From positions 1-37,430 of the forward strand of contig CAISJJ010000243.1 in the NCBI GenBank assembly GCA_903885595.1: a stretch of 37,430 bases of DNA. The letters are read 5' to 3'. Source of the DNA: an uncultured Bacteroidales bacterium (GTDB taxonomy: Bacteria > Bacteroidota > Bacteroidia > Bacteroidales > FEN-979). Of the stretch, positions 7,948-16,506 are shown in pieces. The stretch's first letter is position 1. Each line of letters opens with the position of its first letter. Position numbers and translations under genes: made by a program. The notes below the pieces were generated by a model. It saw only the letters and a list, made by a program, of their open reading frames with translations. It ran no database searches and was not told the origin of the DNA.

Positions 7948-9000
7948 ATGAAATTCAGCAGCTTCATGCCGAAGCGTAAACGTAACCTGGTCGCCCAGCA
8001 TATCCTCTTCTGGCTTATCAGTATCATATTATTTACGGTTGTCCTAATTTATACCCGGGGTGATTTTAATTTTTATAGCATCACGCTTCAGATGGCTGCC
8101 AGCATCCTGATAACCACCATATTCCTGGCGATCTCAGTCTATATTAACCTACTTTGGCTAATACCGTCATTTTTTAACAGAAGAAAGTTCCTGCTGTTTT
8201 TCATCCTGGAGCTTGCTAACATTCTACTATTCATTTTTTGTAATTATTTTATCACGTATGTTTTTGAAGGGGGATCACATCCAAACTTTTTAACTGAGTT
8301 TATCGCTGAATTCATCCTGGTGTTATTATTCCTTATCGTATCAACCTTGCTGAAGGTCATGCGCGATTCAATTACTTTGCAGGATGTTGAACTTCGCATG
8401 AAGGAGGTGGAGAAACAGAAGATTGAGGCTGAACTCAGGGCACTGAAAGCCCAGGTAAATCCTCATTTCTTTTTTAATACCCTAAACAGTTTGTATTCTC
8501 TCAGTCTCGACAAATCGGATAAGGCGCCGGAGCTAATTCTGAAATTGTCGGACCTGATGCGTTATGTTATCTATGAATCTAAGGATGACCAGGTTCCCAT
8601 TGGTAAACAGCTTGATTTTCTTCAGAGTTATGTTTACCTTGAGCGCCTCCGTGCCGATGAAAATCTACAGGTAGATTTTGTAGTGCAGGGCATTCATCTT
8701 GATCTGAAAATTGCCCCGCTTCTTTATATAGCCTTTATTGAGAACGCCTTCAAGCACGGATCAAAGGATAAGAAAAACGATCCGTATATCCGGATTGTTT
8801 TCAACCTGGAAAATACAGATTGTGTCATTTTCAGCATCGAAAATAAAGTGGAAGGCTATCACGAACATAATGCCGGCGGAGGTTTTGGATTATCCAATGT
8901 CAAAAAACGCCTTGAATTGCTCTATCCGGGCAGGCATGAATTAAAAATTGTTCAGTCACCGACGCTTTATCGTGTGGAATTAACTATTTTAGTCCGATGA
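7948..9000 (+). CDS. LytS-type sensor histidine kinase (His_kinase family)
   Basis: This 350-residue kinase has four hydrophobic segments in the first 137 residues, then a coiled linker (about 140-168) rich in E, K and L. The His_kinase motif is QVNPHFFFNTLNSLYSLSLD with the phospho-His at 173. A HATPase region follows, with IAFIENAFKHGSKD and GGGFGLSNVKKRLELLYPGR. It shares its arrangement with the kinase at 992-2017 but is not a near-identical copy. ATP-dependent autophosphorylation would pass phosphate to the LytTR regulator encoded next, with which it overlaps by four bases. The signal sensed is unknown. Confidence 0.92.
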   Translation: MKFSSFMPKRKRNLVAQHILFWLISIILFTVVLIYTRGDFNFYSITLQMAASILITTIFLAISVYINLLWLIPSFFNRRKFLLFFILELANILLFIFCNYFITYVFEGGSHPNFLTEFIAEFILVLLFLIVSTLLKVMRDSITLQDVELRMKEVEKQKIEAELRALKAQVNPHFFFNTLNSLYSLSLDKSDKAPELILKLSDLMRYVIYESKDDQVPIGKQLDFLQSYVYLERLRADENLQVDFVVQGIHLDLKIAPLLYIAFIENAFKHGSKDKKNDPYIRIVFNLENTDCVIFSIENKVEGYHEHNAGGGFGLSNVKKRLELLYPGRHELKIVQSPTLYRVELTILVR

Positions 9001-9713
9001 ATATCCGTTGTTTAATTATTGATGACGAACCACTGGCACAACGTGTGGTTGAGCGTTATGCTGAGAACATTTCATTTCTCGAAATCGTTGCAAAATGCAA
9101 CAGTGCGGTTGAAGCCATCGATGTGCTGCACAACCATGAGGTGGATTTGCTTTTCCTTGATATCAATATGCCCCGGCTTAGCGGAATGGATTTTCTGAAA
9201 ACCCTGAAAAATCCGCCACTGGTGATCATTACCACGGCATATGCCGAATTTGCCATCCAGGGATATGAGCTTGATGTGGTTGATTATCTCATGAAACCGT
9301 TTGCTTTTGACCGTTTTTACAAGGCCATCCAGAAAGCTGAGGAGATGCTGAAAGGGAGAGAATTGCCTCATTTCGAAATGAAGGAGGCAGATAAGCCCGA
9401 TGATTCGTTTCTCTTTATAAAATCCAGTAAAAAGACCTATAAGGTTACCCTTGATGAAATCCTTTATATTGAAGCGCTTGGCGATTATGTTAAGATTTTT
9501 ACAATTGATAAAATGATCGTTAGCTATCAGTCACTGAAGAATATAGAAACACTGTTACCCTCCAAATTATTCCCACGGATCCATAAATCTTTCATTATTG
9601 CCCTGTCGCGGGTCGATCTGATCGAAGGAAATCATGTTAAAATCAAAGACCGGATGATCCCGATAGGCACCAATTTCAAGACTGACTTTGAAAAACTGAT
9701 CAAATCAATCTGA
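8997..9713 (+). CDS. LytTR-family response regulator
   Basis: This 238-residue regulator has a receiver domain (1-120) with D9-D10, phospho-acceptor D55 in FLDINMPRLSG, TTAYAEFAIQGYEL and the conserved Lys in DYLMKPFAF. A LytTR DNA-binding domain (about 138-238) follows, with LYIEALGDYVKIF and RIHKSFIIALSRVDLIEG. The gene begins inside the stop of the kinase gene, so the pair is co-translated. The DINMP around the phospho-site is closer to the textbook form than the DIQME of the other regulator in the window. Confidence 0.93.
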   Translation: MNIRCLIIDDEPLAQRVVERYAENISFLEIVAKCNSAVEAIDVLHNHEVDLLFLDINMPRLSGMDFLKTLKNPPLVIITTAYAEFAIQGYELDVVDYLMKPFAFDRFYKAIQKAEEMLKGRELPHFEMKEADKPDDSFLFIKSSKKTYKVTLDEILYIEALGDYVKIFTIDKMIVSYQSLKNIETLLPSKLFPRIHKSFIIALSRVDLIEGNHVKIKDRMIPIGTNFKTDFEKLIKSI

Positions 9714-9746
9714 AATCAAGGCAAACTTTGCTGAAATGTTTCGGTT

Positions 9747-9777
9747 GTTTGAGTTCGCACAAAAAGCGAACATAAAC
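9747..9777. other. Hairpin between convergent genes
   Basis: GTTCGC (9753-9758) pairs with GCGAAC (9766-9771) and is extended by GTTT/AAAC after a 2-base bulge. It lies between the LytTR and LysE stop codons. Neither side has a T-run, so terminator activity is uncertain. Confidence 0.35.
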
Positions 9778-9799
9778 GCCCCGGTATAAAAAGAGATGT

Positions 9800-10471
9800 T
9801 TAAGGGACCTGCAGCGAGATTCCCCTGAAATATTCCAACAGGGAGCCTGATATTACAAAAATGCCAATAATAATAAACAACACACCAACGATCCGGTTCA
9901 TCCACAATTTGACCAATGGATTACCAGCGATTTTTATCTTGTTGGCTAAAACCACCTTTAATATATCAGTCATGAGGATCATGGACAAGGATCCCACAAA
10001 AAAAAGGGCAACGGATTTTTGGTTTCCACCATAAGTGGCGTTTATGGCAATCATTGCGGTGATCCAGAAAACCCATAGAAATGGGTTGGCCAGGTTGAGC
10101 ACAAAGCCTTTAGCAAAGTATGGAAAGGGACCTTTTTTCTTTACTTTTATTTCATTGATGGCTTCAACCTGCTCTGTCATCGACACCTTTTTTAAAACAG
10201 TATAGATCCCAAAGATTGTCATGACAATGCCCCCTATGATGCCAAGCACCAGGTGATATTTAGGGTCGGTGATGATCTGGGCAGCACCAAAATATAAAGC
10301 AACGACAAGGGTCAGGTCACTGATGAATATTCCGGCTGCAAGGAAAATGCCGATCTTCACCCCATGTTTGATGCTGGTCTGTAACAATGCAAACAATGCC
10401 GGGCCTAGCGATATGGCAACGGTAAGGCCTAAAATTATGCCTTCAAATAAAGGATGTAAAAATGAACTCAA
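9800..10471 (-). CDS. LysE/RhtB-family amino acid exporter
   Basis: This 223-residue inner-membrane protein has about six hydrophobic segments. It shows the LysE-family hallmarks: an early GP (ISLGPALFALLQTSIKHG), then LAAGIFISD, then the central NLANPFLWVFW. Family members export amino acids or related small molecules by proton exchange. The start codon appears to be TTG (10469-10471), because the first in-frame residues MSSFLHPLFEG already open the family's first helix. This TTG overlaps the TGA stop of the GH3-like gene, which argues for translational coupling. The substrate cannot be assigned. Confidence 0.85.
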   Translation of the reverse strand: MSSFLHPLFEGIILGLTVAISLGPALFALLQTSIKHGVKIGIFLAAGIFISDLTLVVALYFGAAQIITDPKYHLVLGIIGGIVMTIFGIYTVLKKVSMTEQVEAINEIKVKKKGPFPYFAKGFVLNLANPFLWVFWITAMIAINATYGGNQKSVALFFVGSLSMILMTDILKVVLANKIKIAGNPLVKLWMNRIVGVLFIIIGIFVISGSLLEYFRGISLQVP

Positions 10472-12012
10472 GAACCTGTATGAATTTTGTATGAATTTTT
10501 ATGTGTGATCCATTGTTTCAATTGACTGTTTTTAAGAACCCTGGGAAATTTATGTGCACCACCTTCCCTTCCCATCGCTTTCATCCAGTCGTGAAACACC
10601 TGCAAAGGTAATACTTCTGCAGAAACGTTTTTAATTGCCTCTATTCGTTCCACCCTGTAATCATCATTCAGGATTTTGAGATATTCATCCAGCTTACATG
10701 CTGCAACAACCGGATCAACCTTATCGTCGGTACCCAGGTACCATTGATGTGCAAAGAGGTTTCCATAACTTATACCGGTGATGGTAAATTCGTTGATTTT
10801 CACATTATATTCGTCCTGAAACATACGGATGGCCCGGTTAAGGTTGTCCTGTGAAACATGTTCCCCGCATAGACTGATAAACTGTTTTGTACGACCGGTA
10901 AGCATAATTTCGCTTCGATTTTTTGAAATGAATTTAATTGTATCTCCTATCAGGTATCGCCAAACCCCTGCACAGGTAGACAGCAGGAGGGCGTATTCCT
11001 TCCCCTCCTCAACCTGACCTATGGTGATGGCCTCAGGATTGGGTTTGAGGTTGCCCTCACTATCAAAATTGGCATCATTGAAAGGGATAAATTCATAATA
11101 GATGCCATTATCCAGGATCATTTCCATACTTTTCAGGTTTCCTGGACGCTGGAAGGCGATATATCCCTCTGATGCGAGATAGGTTTCATTAAACAGTATT
11201 GGCCGGCTGAGTAATTTTTCGAAACTCCTTATGTATGGCTCAAAGGAGACCCCGCTGTGAACATATGCCGAAAGGTTTGGCCAGATATCATGAATGGTAA
11301 TGACACCATAATAGTCAATGATTTTTTCAAGGATTATCTGGATCCATGCCGGTACACCAACAATAATCCCAATATCCCAGGCCTTGGCATTCATGACGAT
11401 GTCATTCAGCTTGACAGACCACTCCTGTTCACGGGAAATCCTTCGACCTGGTTTATAGAAATGCTGAAACCAGAAAGGGATATTACTGGCAGTAATACCC
11501 GACAAGTCTCCCTGGTAATAGGTGCCATTGTATCGCAAATGGGTGCTTCCACCGATCATTAAAATACCCTTTTCGTAAAATTCATCCGGGAAGTCATATT
11601 TGGTTGCAGAGACCAGTTGACGGATACTTGCTTTCTGGATAGCCCGCAGCATATCGGCTGTCACCGGAATGTGCTTGGAAGAGGATTCAGAAGTTCCGGA
11701 GGTTAAAGCAAAATATTTAACCTTTCCTGGCCAGGTAACATAAGGTTCGCCATTCAGGCAACGATACCACCAGTTTTTAAACATGGAACTGTAATCATGC
11801 ACAGGGACAGTTGCGCAGAATTGCTCACTGAAATCATGCCGGCCGACAATCCTGCTGAAATTGTAGTATTCACCAAAAGCAGTATCCTGGGCCTTTAACA
11901 GTAGTTTTTTAAGAACATTTTCCTGTTCGGTTACCGGATCGACATTGATGATATCAATGGGCAACTGGCGAAGTTCGTATGCTTTTCTGATGAGTGAACC
12001 GAGGAGTGGCAT
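10468..12012 (-). CDS. GH3-like (auxin-responsive promoter family) adenylate-forming enzyme
   Basis: This 514-residue protein looks like the bacterial branch of the GH3 family of acyl-adenylate-forming enzymes. It has the nucleotide-binding ALTSGTSESSSKHIPVT around residues 105-121, the FNETYLASEGYIAFQ segment, GVWRYLIGDTIKF and LTGRTKQFISLCGEHVSQD. Plant GH3 enzymes conjugate amino acids to carboxylic acid hormones. The bacterial substrates are unknown, so acyl-amido synthetase activity is an inference from the fold. It is coupled by stop/start overlap to a LysE exporter, which hints that an amino acid or an amide made by the enzyme is exported, but nothing in the sequence proves it. Confidence 0.88.
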   Translation of the reverse strand: MPLLGSLIRKAYELRQLPIDIINVDPVTEQENVLKKLLLKAQDTAFGEYYNFSRIVGRHDFSEQFCATVPVHDYSSMFKNWWYRCLNGEPYVTWPGKVKYFALTSGTSESSSKHIPVTADMLRAIQKASIRQLVSATKYDFPDEFYEKGILMIGGSTHLRYNGTYYQGDLSGITASNIPFWFQHFYKPGRRISREQEWSVKLNDIVMNAKAWDIGIIVGVPAWIQIILEKIIDYYGVITIHDIWPNLSAYVHSGVSFEPYIRSFEKLLSRPILFNETYLASEGYIAFQRPGNLKSMEMILDNGIYYEFIPFNDANFDSEGNLKPNPEAITIGQVEEGKEYALLLSTCAGVWRYLIGDTIKFISKNRSEIMLTGRTKQFISLCGEHVSQDNLNRAIRMFQDEYNVKINEFTITGISYGNLFAHQWYLGTDDKVDPVVAACKLDEYLKILNDDYRVERIEAIKNVSAEVLPLQVFHDWMKAMGREGGAHKFPRVLKNSQLKQWITHKNSYKIHTGS

Positions 12013-12088
12013 TGGGAAGGGATAAATTGAAAAATTGAGAAGGTAAAGTTAAAAAAAAATGTGTACCTTCGGTTTTTATAACGTCACT

Positions 12089-13156
12089 ATGCCAAAGCCA
12101 GTTAAATTGTTTTTCAGGATTTCGGCGATTCTCGCGGGACTCCTCATTTTATTTACCCTGGGTTTCGTAGTCTATCTTTCAGTTACCGAGTTTACTCCGG
12201 ATTTGAAATCAAAGGTGATAATCAGTGGAAATGGAAAATCAATTGAAAGGGACTGTCGTGAGTTTAATCTTTTTAGCTGGAACATCGGTTACGCCGGGCT
12301 GGGCAGGGAGATGGATTTTTTTTATGATGGCGGGAAAAAAACACGGCCAACAAAAGCCCAGTGCCTTGGTTATTTCAATGGAATCAAAAAAGTCATAGGA
12401 GCAAATGACACAATAGACTTTATCCTGCTTCAGGAGGCAGACCGTTACTCAAAACGAGCGTGGTTCCAGGACGAGTATGTTGGCTTGGCTAATGTTTTAT
12501 CAGGATATTACCATGGTTTTTCTCTTAATTATGATTGCCGCTATGTACCTACACCGCTTTCAGATCCTATGGGACAGGTTAAAGGAGGTCTGGCAACATT
12601 TTCTTCATTCCGGCCTGATGATGCAACAGTTCAGTATTTTGAATCCGATTTTCCGTGGCCAACCCGGCTGGCGATGCTAAAACGATGTTACATGCTATTC
12701 CGCTACAAACTTGGCGATGGAAAGGATCTTGTAATAATCAATCTTCACAATTCAGCCTATGACTCAACCGGGTTATTGCGTGAACGGGAACTGTCAATCC
12801 TCGATTCAGTTTTTAAAAGCGAATATGGCCTAGGCAATTATGTTATCGCTGGGGGTGACTGGAACAGCAACCCACGCGGGTTTTATGTTGGTTCATTTCA
12901 GCAGGGTGATCTGTCGATGGCAATTGAACCTCCAATACCTGACACATTTGCTCCCGGGTGGACCTTTGTTTTTGATTCACGGTGTCCTTCAAACCGGTTT
13001 ACTGACATCCCATACCAGCAAGGGGTAACGCGTACGACCATTATTGATTTCTTTGTTGTTTCACCAAATGTTGAAATTAAGAATATTGCGACTCAATATG
13101 CAGGATTTGAATATTCTGATCATGAGCCTGTTATTTTAAGTATAAAGTTGAAATGA
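12089..13156 (+). CDS. Endonuclease/exonuclease/phosphatase family protein
   Basis: With ATG 12089 this is a 355-residue protein with one N-terminal membrane segment (SAILAGLLILFTLGFVVYL), probably anchored with the catalytic domain outside the cytoplasm. The metal-dependent phosphoesterase motifs appear in order: FSWNIGY, LLQEADRYS, INLHNSAYD, GGDWNSNP, DFFVVSPN and a final SDHEPV. Family members cleave nucleic acids, phosphoinositides or sphingomyelin; the substrate here is unknown. An upstream ATG at 12059 would add ten residues, but a -7-like TACCTTCG at 12063-12070 overlaps that stretch. The gene is divergent from the GH3-like gene with only 76 bases between. Confidence 0.88.
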   Translation: MPKPVKLFFRISAILAGLLILFTLGFVVYLSVTEFTPDLKSKVIISGNGKSIERDCREFNLFSWNIGYAGLGREMDFFYDGGKKTRPTKAQCLGYFNGIKKVIGANDTIDFILLQEADRYSKRAWFQDEYVGLANVLSGYYHGFSLNYDCRYVPTPLSDPMGQVKGGLATFSSFRPDDATVQYFESDFPWPTRLAMLKRCYMLFRYKLGDGKDLVIINLHNSAYDSTGLLRERELSILDSVFKSEYGLGNYVIAGGDWNSNPRGFYVGSFQQGDLSMAIEPPIPDTFAPGWTFVFDSRCPSNRFTDIPYQQGVTRTTIIDFFVVSPNVEIKNIATQYAGFEYSDHEPVILSIKLK

Positions 13157-13294
13157 GTCAATTATGATTTCGGACAATTGGTCGTGTGGACGAGTTCAGG
13201 TATCAGATAGTTGTTGCAAGTATATTCTTATAAACCATGAATTGTAGAGTTTTCGGGGACCCCAATAAACCAGACCACGTATAGTGTTGTAGAT

Positions 13295-14170
13295 ATGAAA
13301 GTTAAAATCGGAAAGGAGATTTCATTGTTGGCACATCTGCTTGAAGAGTTTCAGACAGCTTCAAAAACTACGGTGAAACAGAGAATTTCGCATGGCAATG
13401 TGCGGGTAAACGGAAAGATGGTCACTAACCCAGCGGCTATGCTTAAGGAAGGTGACACTGTTGAATATGTCAAACAGGCAGTTAAAATACACAAGGTGAA
13501 ATCACCATACCAGGTTCTTTATGAGGATGACGCAATTCTGGTATCAGTAAAGCCAGCCGGTTTACTTACCATTGGGGACCGGGGGCTTGGAGGAACTTCA
13601 TTTTACCAGCAGATGCAGTCATATGTCAAGGAGAATTCAAAAGGAAAAGAGCGCCTGTTTGTTGTGCACCGGCTTGACCGGGAGGTTTCAGGGATCCTGC
13701 TTTTTGCAAAAAGTGAAGCATTGCAGGAGGAGATTAAAAACCACTGGATGGATACCAAGAAACTTTATTATGCACTGGTTGAGGGACAGCCTAAGGAGGA
13801 TAAAGGCACCATCCGCAGCTGGCTTGTCGAGGGACATGATCAACGGGTTTATTCTGTTAATGTACAGGAGGGTGCTAAATTGGGAATTACACATTACCGT
13901 GTAATGGATCGCACCTCCGATTATGCACTCCTGGAGGTGGAACTTGAAACAGGCCGAAAGAATCAGATCAGGGTTCACTTATCTGAGATGGGGTGTCCGG
14001 TGGTTGGCGACCGGCGTTATGGCGCTGATTCACAATATGAAAGACGTATCCGCCTGCATGCTTTTTATCTGTCAATCCGCCATCCGGTTACAGGAAAACT
14101 CATCGATTTTAAAAGCAAGATGCCCAAAGGTTTTCTGGAATTGAAGCCAGGAGACGAGAAGTATAAATAA
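13295..14170 (+). CDS. RluA-family pseudouridine synthase with S4 domain
   Basis: This 291-residue protein has an N-terminal S4 RNA-binding domain (about 1-60; KQRISHGNVRVNGKMV). It is followed by the RluA catalytic domain with the catalytic Asp128 in VVHRLDREVSGILLFAKS and the later GRKNQIRVHLSEMGCPVVGD. It isomerises uridine to pseudouridine in rRNA or tRNA in the cytoplasm. Which position it modifies cannot be decided between the RluC, RluD and RluA types. The gene is about 140 bases after the phosphoesterase gene. Its stop is one base from the stop of the convergent RNA methyltransferase, another RNA-modification gene. Confidence 0.92.
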   Translation: MKVKIGKEISLLAHLLEEFQTASKTTVKQRISHGNVRVNGKMVTNPAAMLKEGDTVEYVKQAVKIHKVKSPYQVLYEDDAILVSVKPAGLLTIGDRGLGGTSFYQQMQSYVKENSKGKERLFVVHRLDREVSGILLFAKSEALQEEIKNHWMDTKKLYYALVEGQPKEDKGTIRSWLVEGHDQRVYSVNVQEGAKLGITHYRVMDRTSDYALLEVELETGRKNQIRVHLSEMGCPVVGDRRYGADSQYERRIRLHAFYLSIRHPVTGKLIDFKSKMPKGFLELKPGDEKYK

Positions 14171-14171
14171 A

Positions 14172-15014
14172 TCAAGCGGTGTTACCAGCCTGAAGGGATG
14201 GGGGGAAAGTTCTCATGAAATTCCTTTGCCGCATTGCCTCGAAAATCACAATGGCAGCGGAAGCAGAAACATTCATCGAGTCAATTTTACCCATCATTGG
14301 GATTTTTATAAGATCATTGGCCCCTTTAATCCAGACATCACTTAATCCGTTTGCTTCCGAGCCCATGATAATTGCTGATGGTTGGTTGAAATCAGTCTCA
14401 TGATAATAATGGGTTGCATTGAGTGCTGTTCCAAACATTTTTATTCCTTCTGATTGCAACCAGTTTATAGCTTCCCCGGATGTGGTTGTAACAACAGGCA
14501 TTGTAAAGATGCAACCGATAGCCGACCGGATAGCATTCGGATTATAGATATCGGTTTGAGGATCGCAGATGATAACCGCATCAAGCCCTGCAGCATCAGC
14601 AGTGCGGAGAAGAGCGCCAAGATTGCCTGGTTTTTCGATGGTTTCGAGGACCAGCAGAAGGGGTTTTTTGCTAAGCTGCAGGTGATTGAACTGAAGTCTT
14701 CTTGGTTCTGCGAGTGCCACAACTCCGCCGCTGTCCTTCCGGTATGCCATTCGGTTGAAGACATCAGCAGTTACTTCTGTTAATTCAATAGGCTTTTCTA
14801 CATGGAGAGAGAGTGACCTTAGATCGGTTTCATTGATCATGGCCGGGCAAAAAAACAAATCGGTGATGCAGAAACCACTAACTGCTGCAAGTTTGATTTC
14901 ACGCTGGCCCTCAATTACAATCCTATTTTGTTCTTTACGGGCACGGGGTTTGTCGCTGAGCAGTATTACGTTTTTTATCAGCGGATTTTGTAAGCTGGAG
15001 ATGATTTTAACCAT
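14172..15014 (-). CDS. TrmH/SpoU-family RNA 2'-O-methyltransferase
   Basis: This 280-residue protein has an N-terminal substrate-binding domain (about 1-105; SSLQNPLIKNVILL, VIEGQREIKLA). The C-terminal SPOUT domain carries the three family motifs: EKPGNLGALLRTADAAG, IIMGSEANGLSD and IPMMGKIDSMNVSASAAI. It transfers a methyl group from S-adenosylmethionine to a ribose 2'-OH in rRNA or tRNA; the deep trefoil knot is formed by the last two motifs. The split into an L30e-like domain plus SPOUT resembles RlmB and TsnR relatives, so 23S rRNA is the likelier target. It converges on the pseudouridine synthase gene with one base between stops. Confidence 0.9.
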   Translation of the reverse strand: MVKIISSLQNPLIKNVILLSDKPRARKEQNRIVIEGQREIKLAAVSGFCITDLFFCPAMINETDLRSLSLHVEKPIELTEVTADVFNRMAYRKDSGGVVALAEPRRLQFNHLQLSKKPLLLVLETIEKPGNLGALLRTADAAGLDAVIICDPQTDIYNPNAIRSAIGCIFTMPVVTTTSGEAINWLQSEGIKMFGTALNATHYYHETDFNQPSAIIMGSEANGLSDVWIKGANDLIKIPMMGKIDSMNVSASAAIVIFEAMRQRNFMRTFPPSLQAGNTA

Positions 15015-15143
15015 AAATTATGCGTTATTAAATAAACAGCTCTCATTGTTTTTCTATTTGTAACAATTTCGGAAAAGGCTAAATTGTTTTATTTAGATCT
15101 GATATACAATGATTTTCATCAAAAGTAACTTTTTTTTTGTTTC

Positions 15144-15177
15144 TTTGTCGGAGAAATAAAAAACATACATACATTTG
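15144..15177 (+). promoter_or_regulatory. Promoter of the Rrf2-led cluster
   Basis: TTTG at 15144-15147 and TACATTTG at 15170-15177, 22 bases apart, match the Bacteroidota -33/-7 consensus (TTTG...TAnnTTTG). The Rrf2 ATG follows at 15202, so the leader is short. Confidence 0.55.
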
Positions 15178-15178
15178 C

Positions 15179-15197
15179 GTATTCAAATACCTGAATA
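15179..15197. promoter_or_regulatory. Candidate operator at the Rrf2 transcription start
   Basis: Two overlapping inverted repeats lie between the -7 box and the ATG: GTATT-CA-AATAC (15179-15190) and TATTCA-N6-TGAATA (15180-15197). The position fits autorepression by the Rrf2 protein encoded next. Confidence 0.35.
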
Positions 15198-15201
15198 AAC
15201 C

Positions 15202-15600
15202 ATGTCCAAGATTTTTGCCCTTTCTGAAGCCTCTTCAATAGCAATTCACAGCAGGGTTTTGATTGCCCGTTCCGAAAATGGAATTAATGCGGTTAAGATT
15301 GCTGAAATTACAGGATTTTCAAAGAACCATATTGCTAAAGTTTTGCAACGCCTTGTTAAAAACGATATGCTTAAATCGGTCAGGGGGCCTTCAGGCGGAT
15401 TTTCAATGAAAATGGATCCGAAGAATGTTAGCCTGCTGGACGTATACCAGTCCATTGAAGGGCAGATTGATGTGGGTGATTGCCCGCTTGCATATGATTT
15501 CTGTGGATTTGATCGCTGCCTGATGGGCAATGTGGTAAATAGACTCACAACCGAATTCAAGAAGTTTTTAAAAGAACAGACATTACAATCATACCTATAA
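15202..15600 (+). CDS. Rrf2-family transcriptional regulator (likely Fe-S sensing)
   Basis: This 132-residue protein is a typical Rrf2 regulator: a winged helix-turn-helix (about 27-72) with ITGFSKNHIAKVLQRLVKND and the wing RGPSGGFSM. A dimerisation helix follows, and three Cys at 94, 101 and 106 (CPLAYDFCGFDRC) sit where IscR and NsrR bind a 2Fe-2S or 4Fe-4S cluster. Rrf2 proteins of this kind respond to nitric oxide, iron-sulfur status or redox. The genes downstream (ferredoxin, hemerythrin-like, cupins) and the nrfA remnant favour a nitrosative or anaerobic signal, which is inference. A good promoter and a palindrome at the start site suggest autoregulation. Confidence 0.88.
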   Translation: MSKIFALSEASSIAIHSRVLIARSENGINAVKIAEITGFSKNHIAKVLQRLVKNDMLKSVRGPSGGFSMKMDPKNVSLLDVYQSIEGQIDVGDCPLAYDFCGFDRCLMGNVVNRLTTEFKKFLKEQTLQSYL

Positions 15601-15650
15601 TTTTTTTATCCACAAAGAGGCAATAACATACCTAAATACACCTATAACAC

Positions 15651-16505
15651 ATGAAGCGAAAAATCATCCAGATTGATGAAGAGAAATGCAACGGATGTGG
15701 CATTTGCATTCCAAACTGCCATGAAGGTGCCATGCAGCTGATCGATGGGAAAGCCAGGCTGATCAGTGATTTGTTTTGCGACGGACTTGGTGCGTGTATT
15801 GGCCATTGTCCTGAAGAAGCCATTACAATCATCGAGCGTGAGGCAGAGCCATACGATGAGCGAAAGGTGATGGAGATTATGGTTCCTAAGGGAACGAATA
15901 CCATTCTTGCGCACCTGGATCATCTTCGCGATCATAATGAAACGGAATTTTTACAACAGGCAATTGATTATTTAAAAGAAAACAACATTAAGATGAATCC
16001 CGAAAAAACAGAACATCATTCCCATGGTGAATGTGGATGCCCCGGATCAATAGCCAGGGATTTCCGTGCCGAAGAAATCAAACAGGAAGCAATCGCCGTT
16101 CCGTTGGCAGCAGCGGTTGCTGCCTCTGAACTCCGCCAGTGGCCGGTTCAGTTGCATTTGCTCAATCCCCTGGCATCCTATTTTATAAATGCAGATGTAT
16201 TGTTGGCTGCAGACTGTGCAGCCTTTGCCATGGGTAATTTTCACTCACGGTTCTTAAAAGGGAAATCTCTTGCCATTGCCTGTCCGAAGCTGGACAGCAA
16301 CAAAGAATCTTACATTCAGAAACTTACATCCATGATTTCCGATACGAAAATCAATTCCCTGACGGTGGTGATTATGGAGGTGCCATGTTGCGGAGGACTT
16401 CTGCATATGGCTCAAACCGCACGAAGCAATGCAGGCCGGAACATTCCCATCAAACAGGCGATTGTAAGTATTCAGGGAGAGGTACTGGAAGAGGAATGGA
16501 CCTGA
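15651..16505 (+). CDS. 4Fe-4S ferredoxin-domain protein
   Basis: This 284-residue protein carries an N-terminal ferredoxin-like domain. The first site is complete: Cys 13, 16, 19 and 23 in CNGCGICIPNC followed by H. The second reads CDGLGACIGHCPEEA with Cys 43, 49 and 53 only; the position where a second Cys would be expected is Leu46. The remaining 220 residues are not a family I can name, and they hold ECGCPGS, a mid AVPLAAAVAASELRQWPVQL segment and a late EVPCCGGLL. Proteins of this design often accompany hybrid-cluster protein and Rrf2 genes and probably carry electrons in anaerobic or NO metabolism. It starts 50 bases after the regulator gene and is probably in its operon. Confidence 0.8.
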   Translation: MKRKIIQIDEEKCNGCGICIPNCHEGAMQLIDGKARLISDLFCDGLGACIGHCPEEAITIIEREAEPYDERKVMEIMVPKGTNTILAHLDHLRDHNETEFLQQAIDYLKENNIKMNPEKTEHHSHGECGCPGSIARDFRAEEIKQEAIAVPLAAAVAASELRQWPVQLHLLNPLASYFINADVLLAADCAAFAMGNFHSRFLKGKSLAIACPKLDSNKESYIQKLTSMISDTKINSLTVVIMEVPCCGGLLHMAQTARSNAGRNIPIKQAIVSIQGEVLEEEWT

Positions 16506-16506
16506 T

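Noticed and set aside
12059-12088. ATG at 12059 as start of the phosphoesterase-family gene
   Set aside because: The ten extra residues are not signal-like and overlap a -7-type box; ATG 12089 directly precedes the membrane anchor.
14755-15063. 102-residue frame opposite the RNA methyltransferase N-terminus
   Set aside because: It is a shadow of the methyltransferase gene with no family features.
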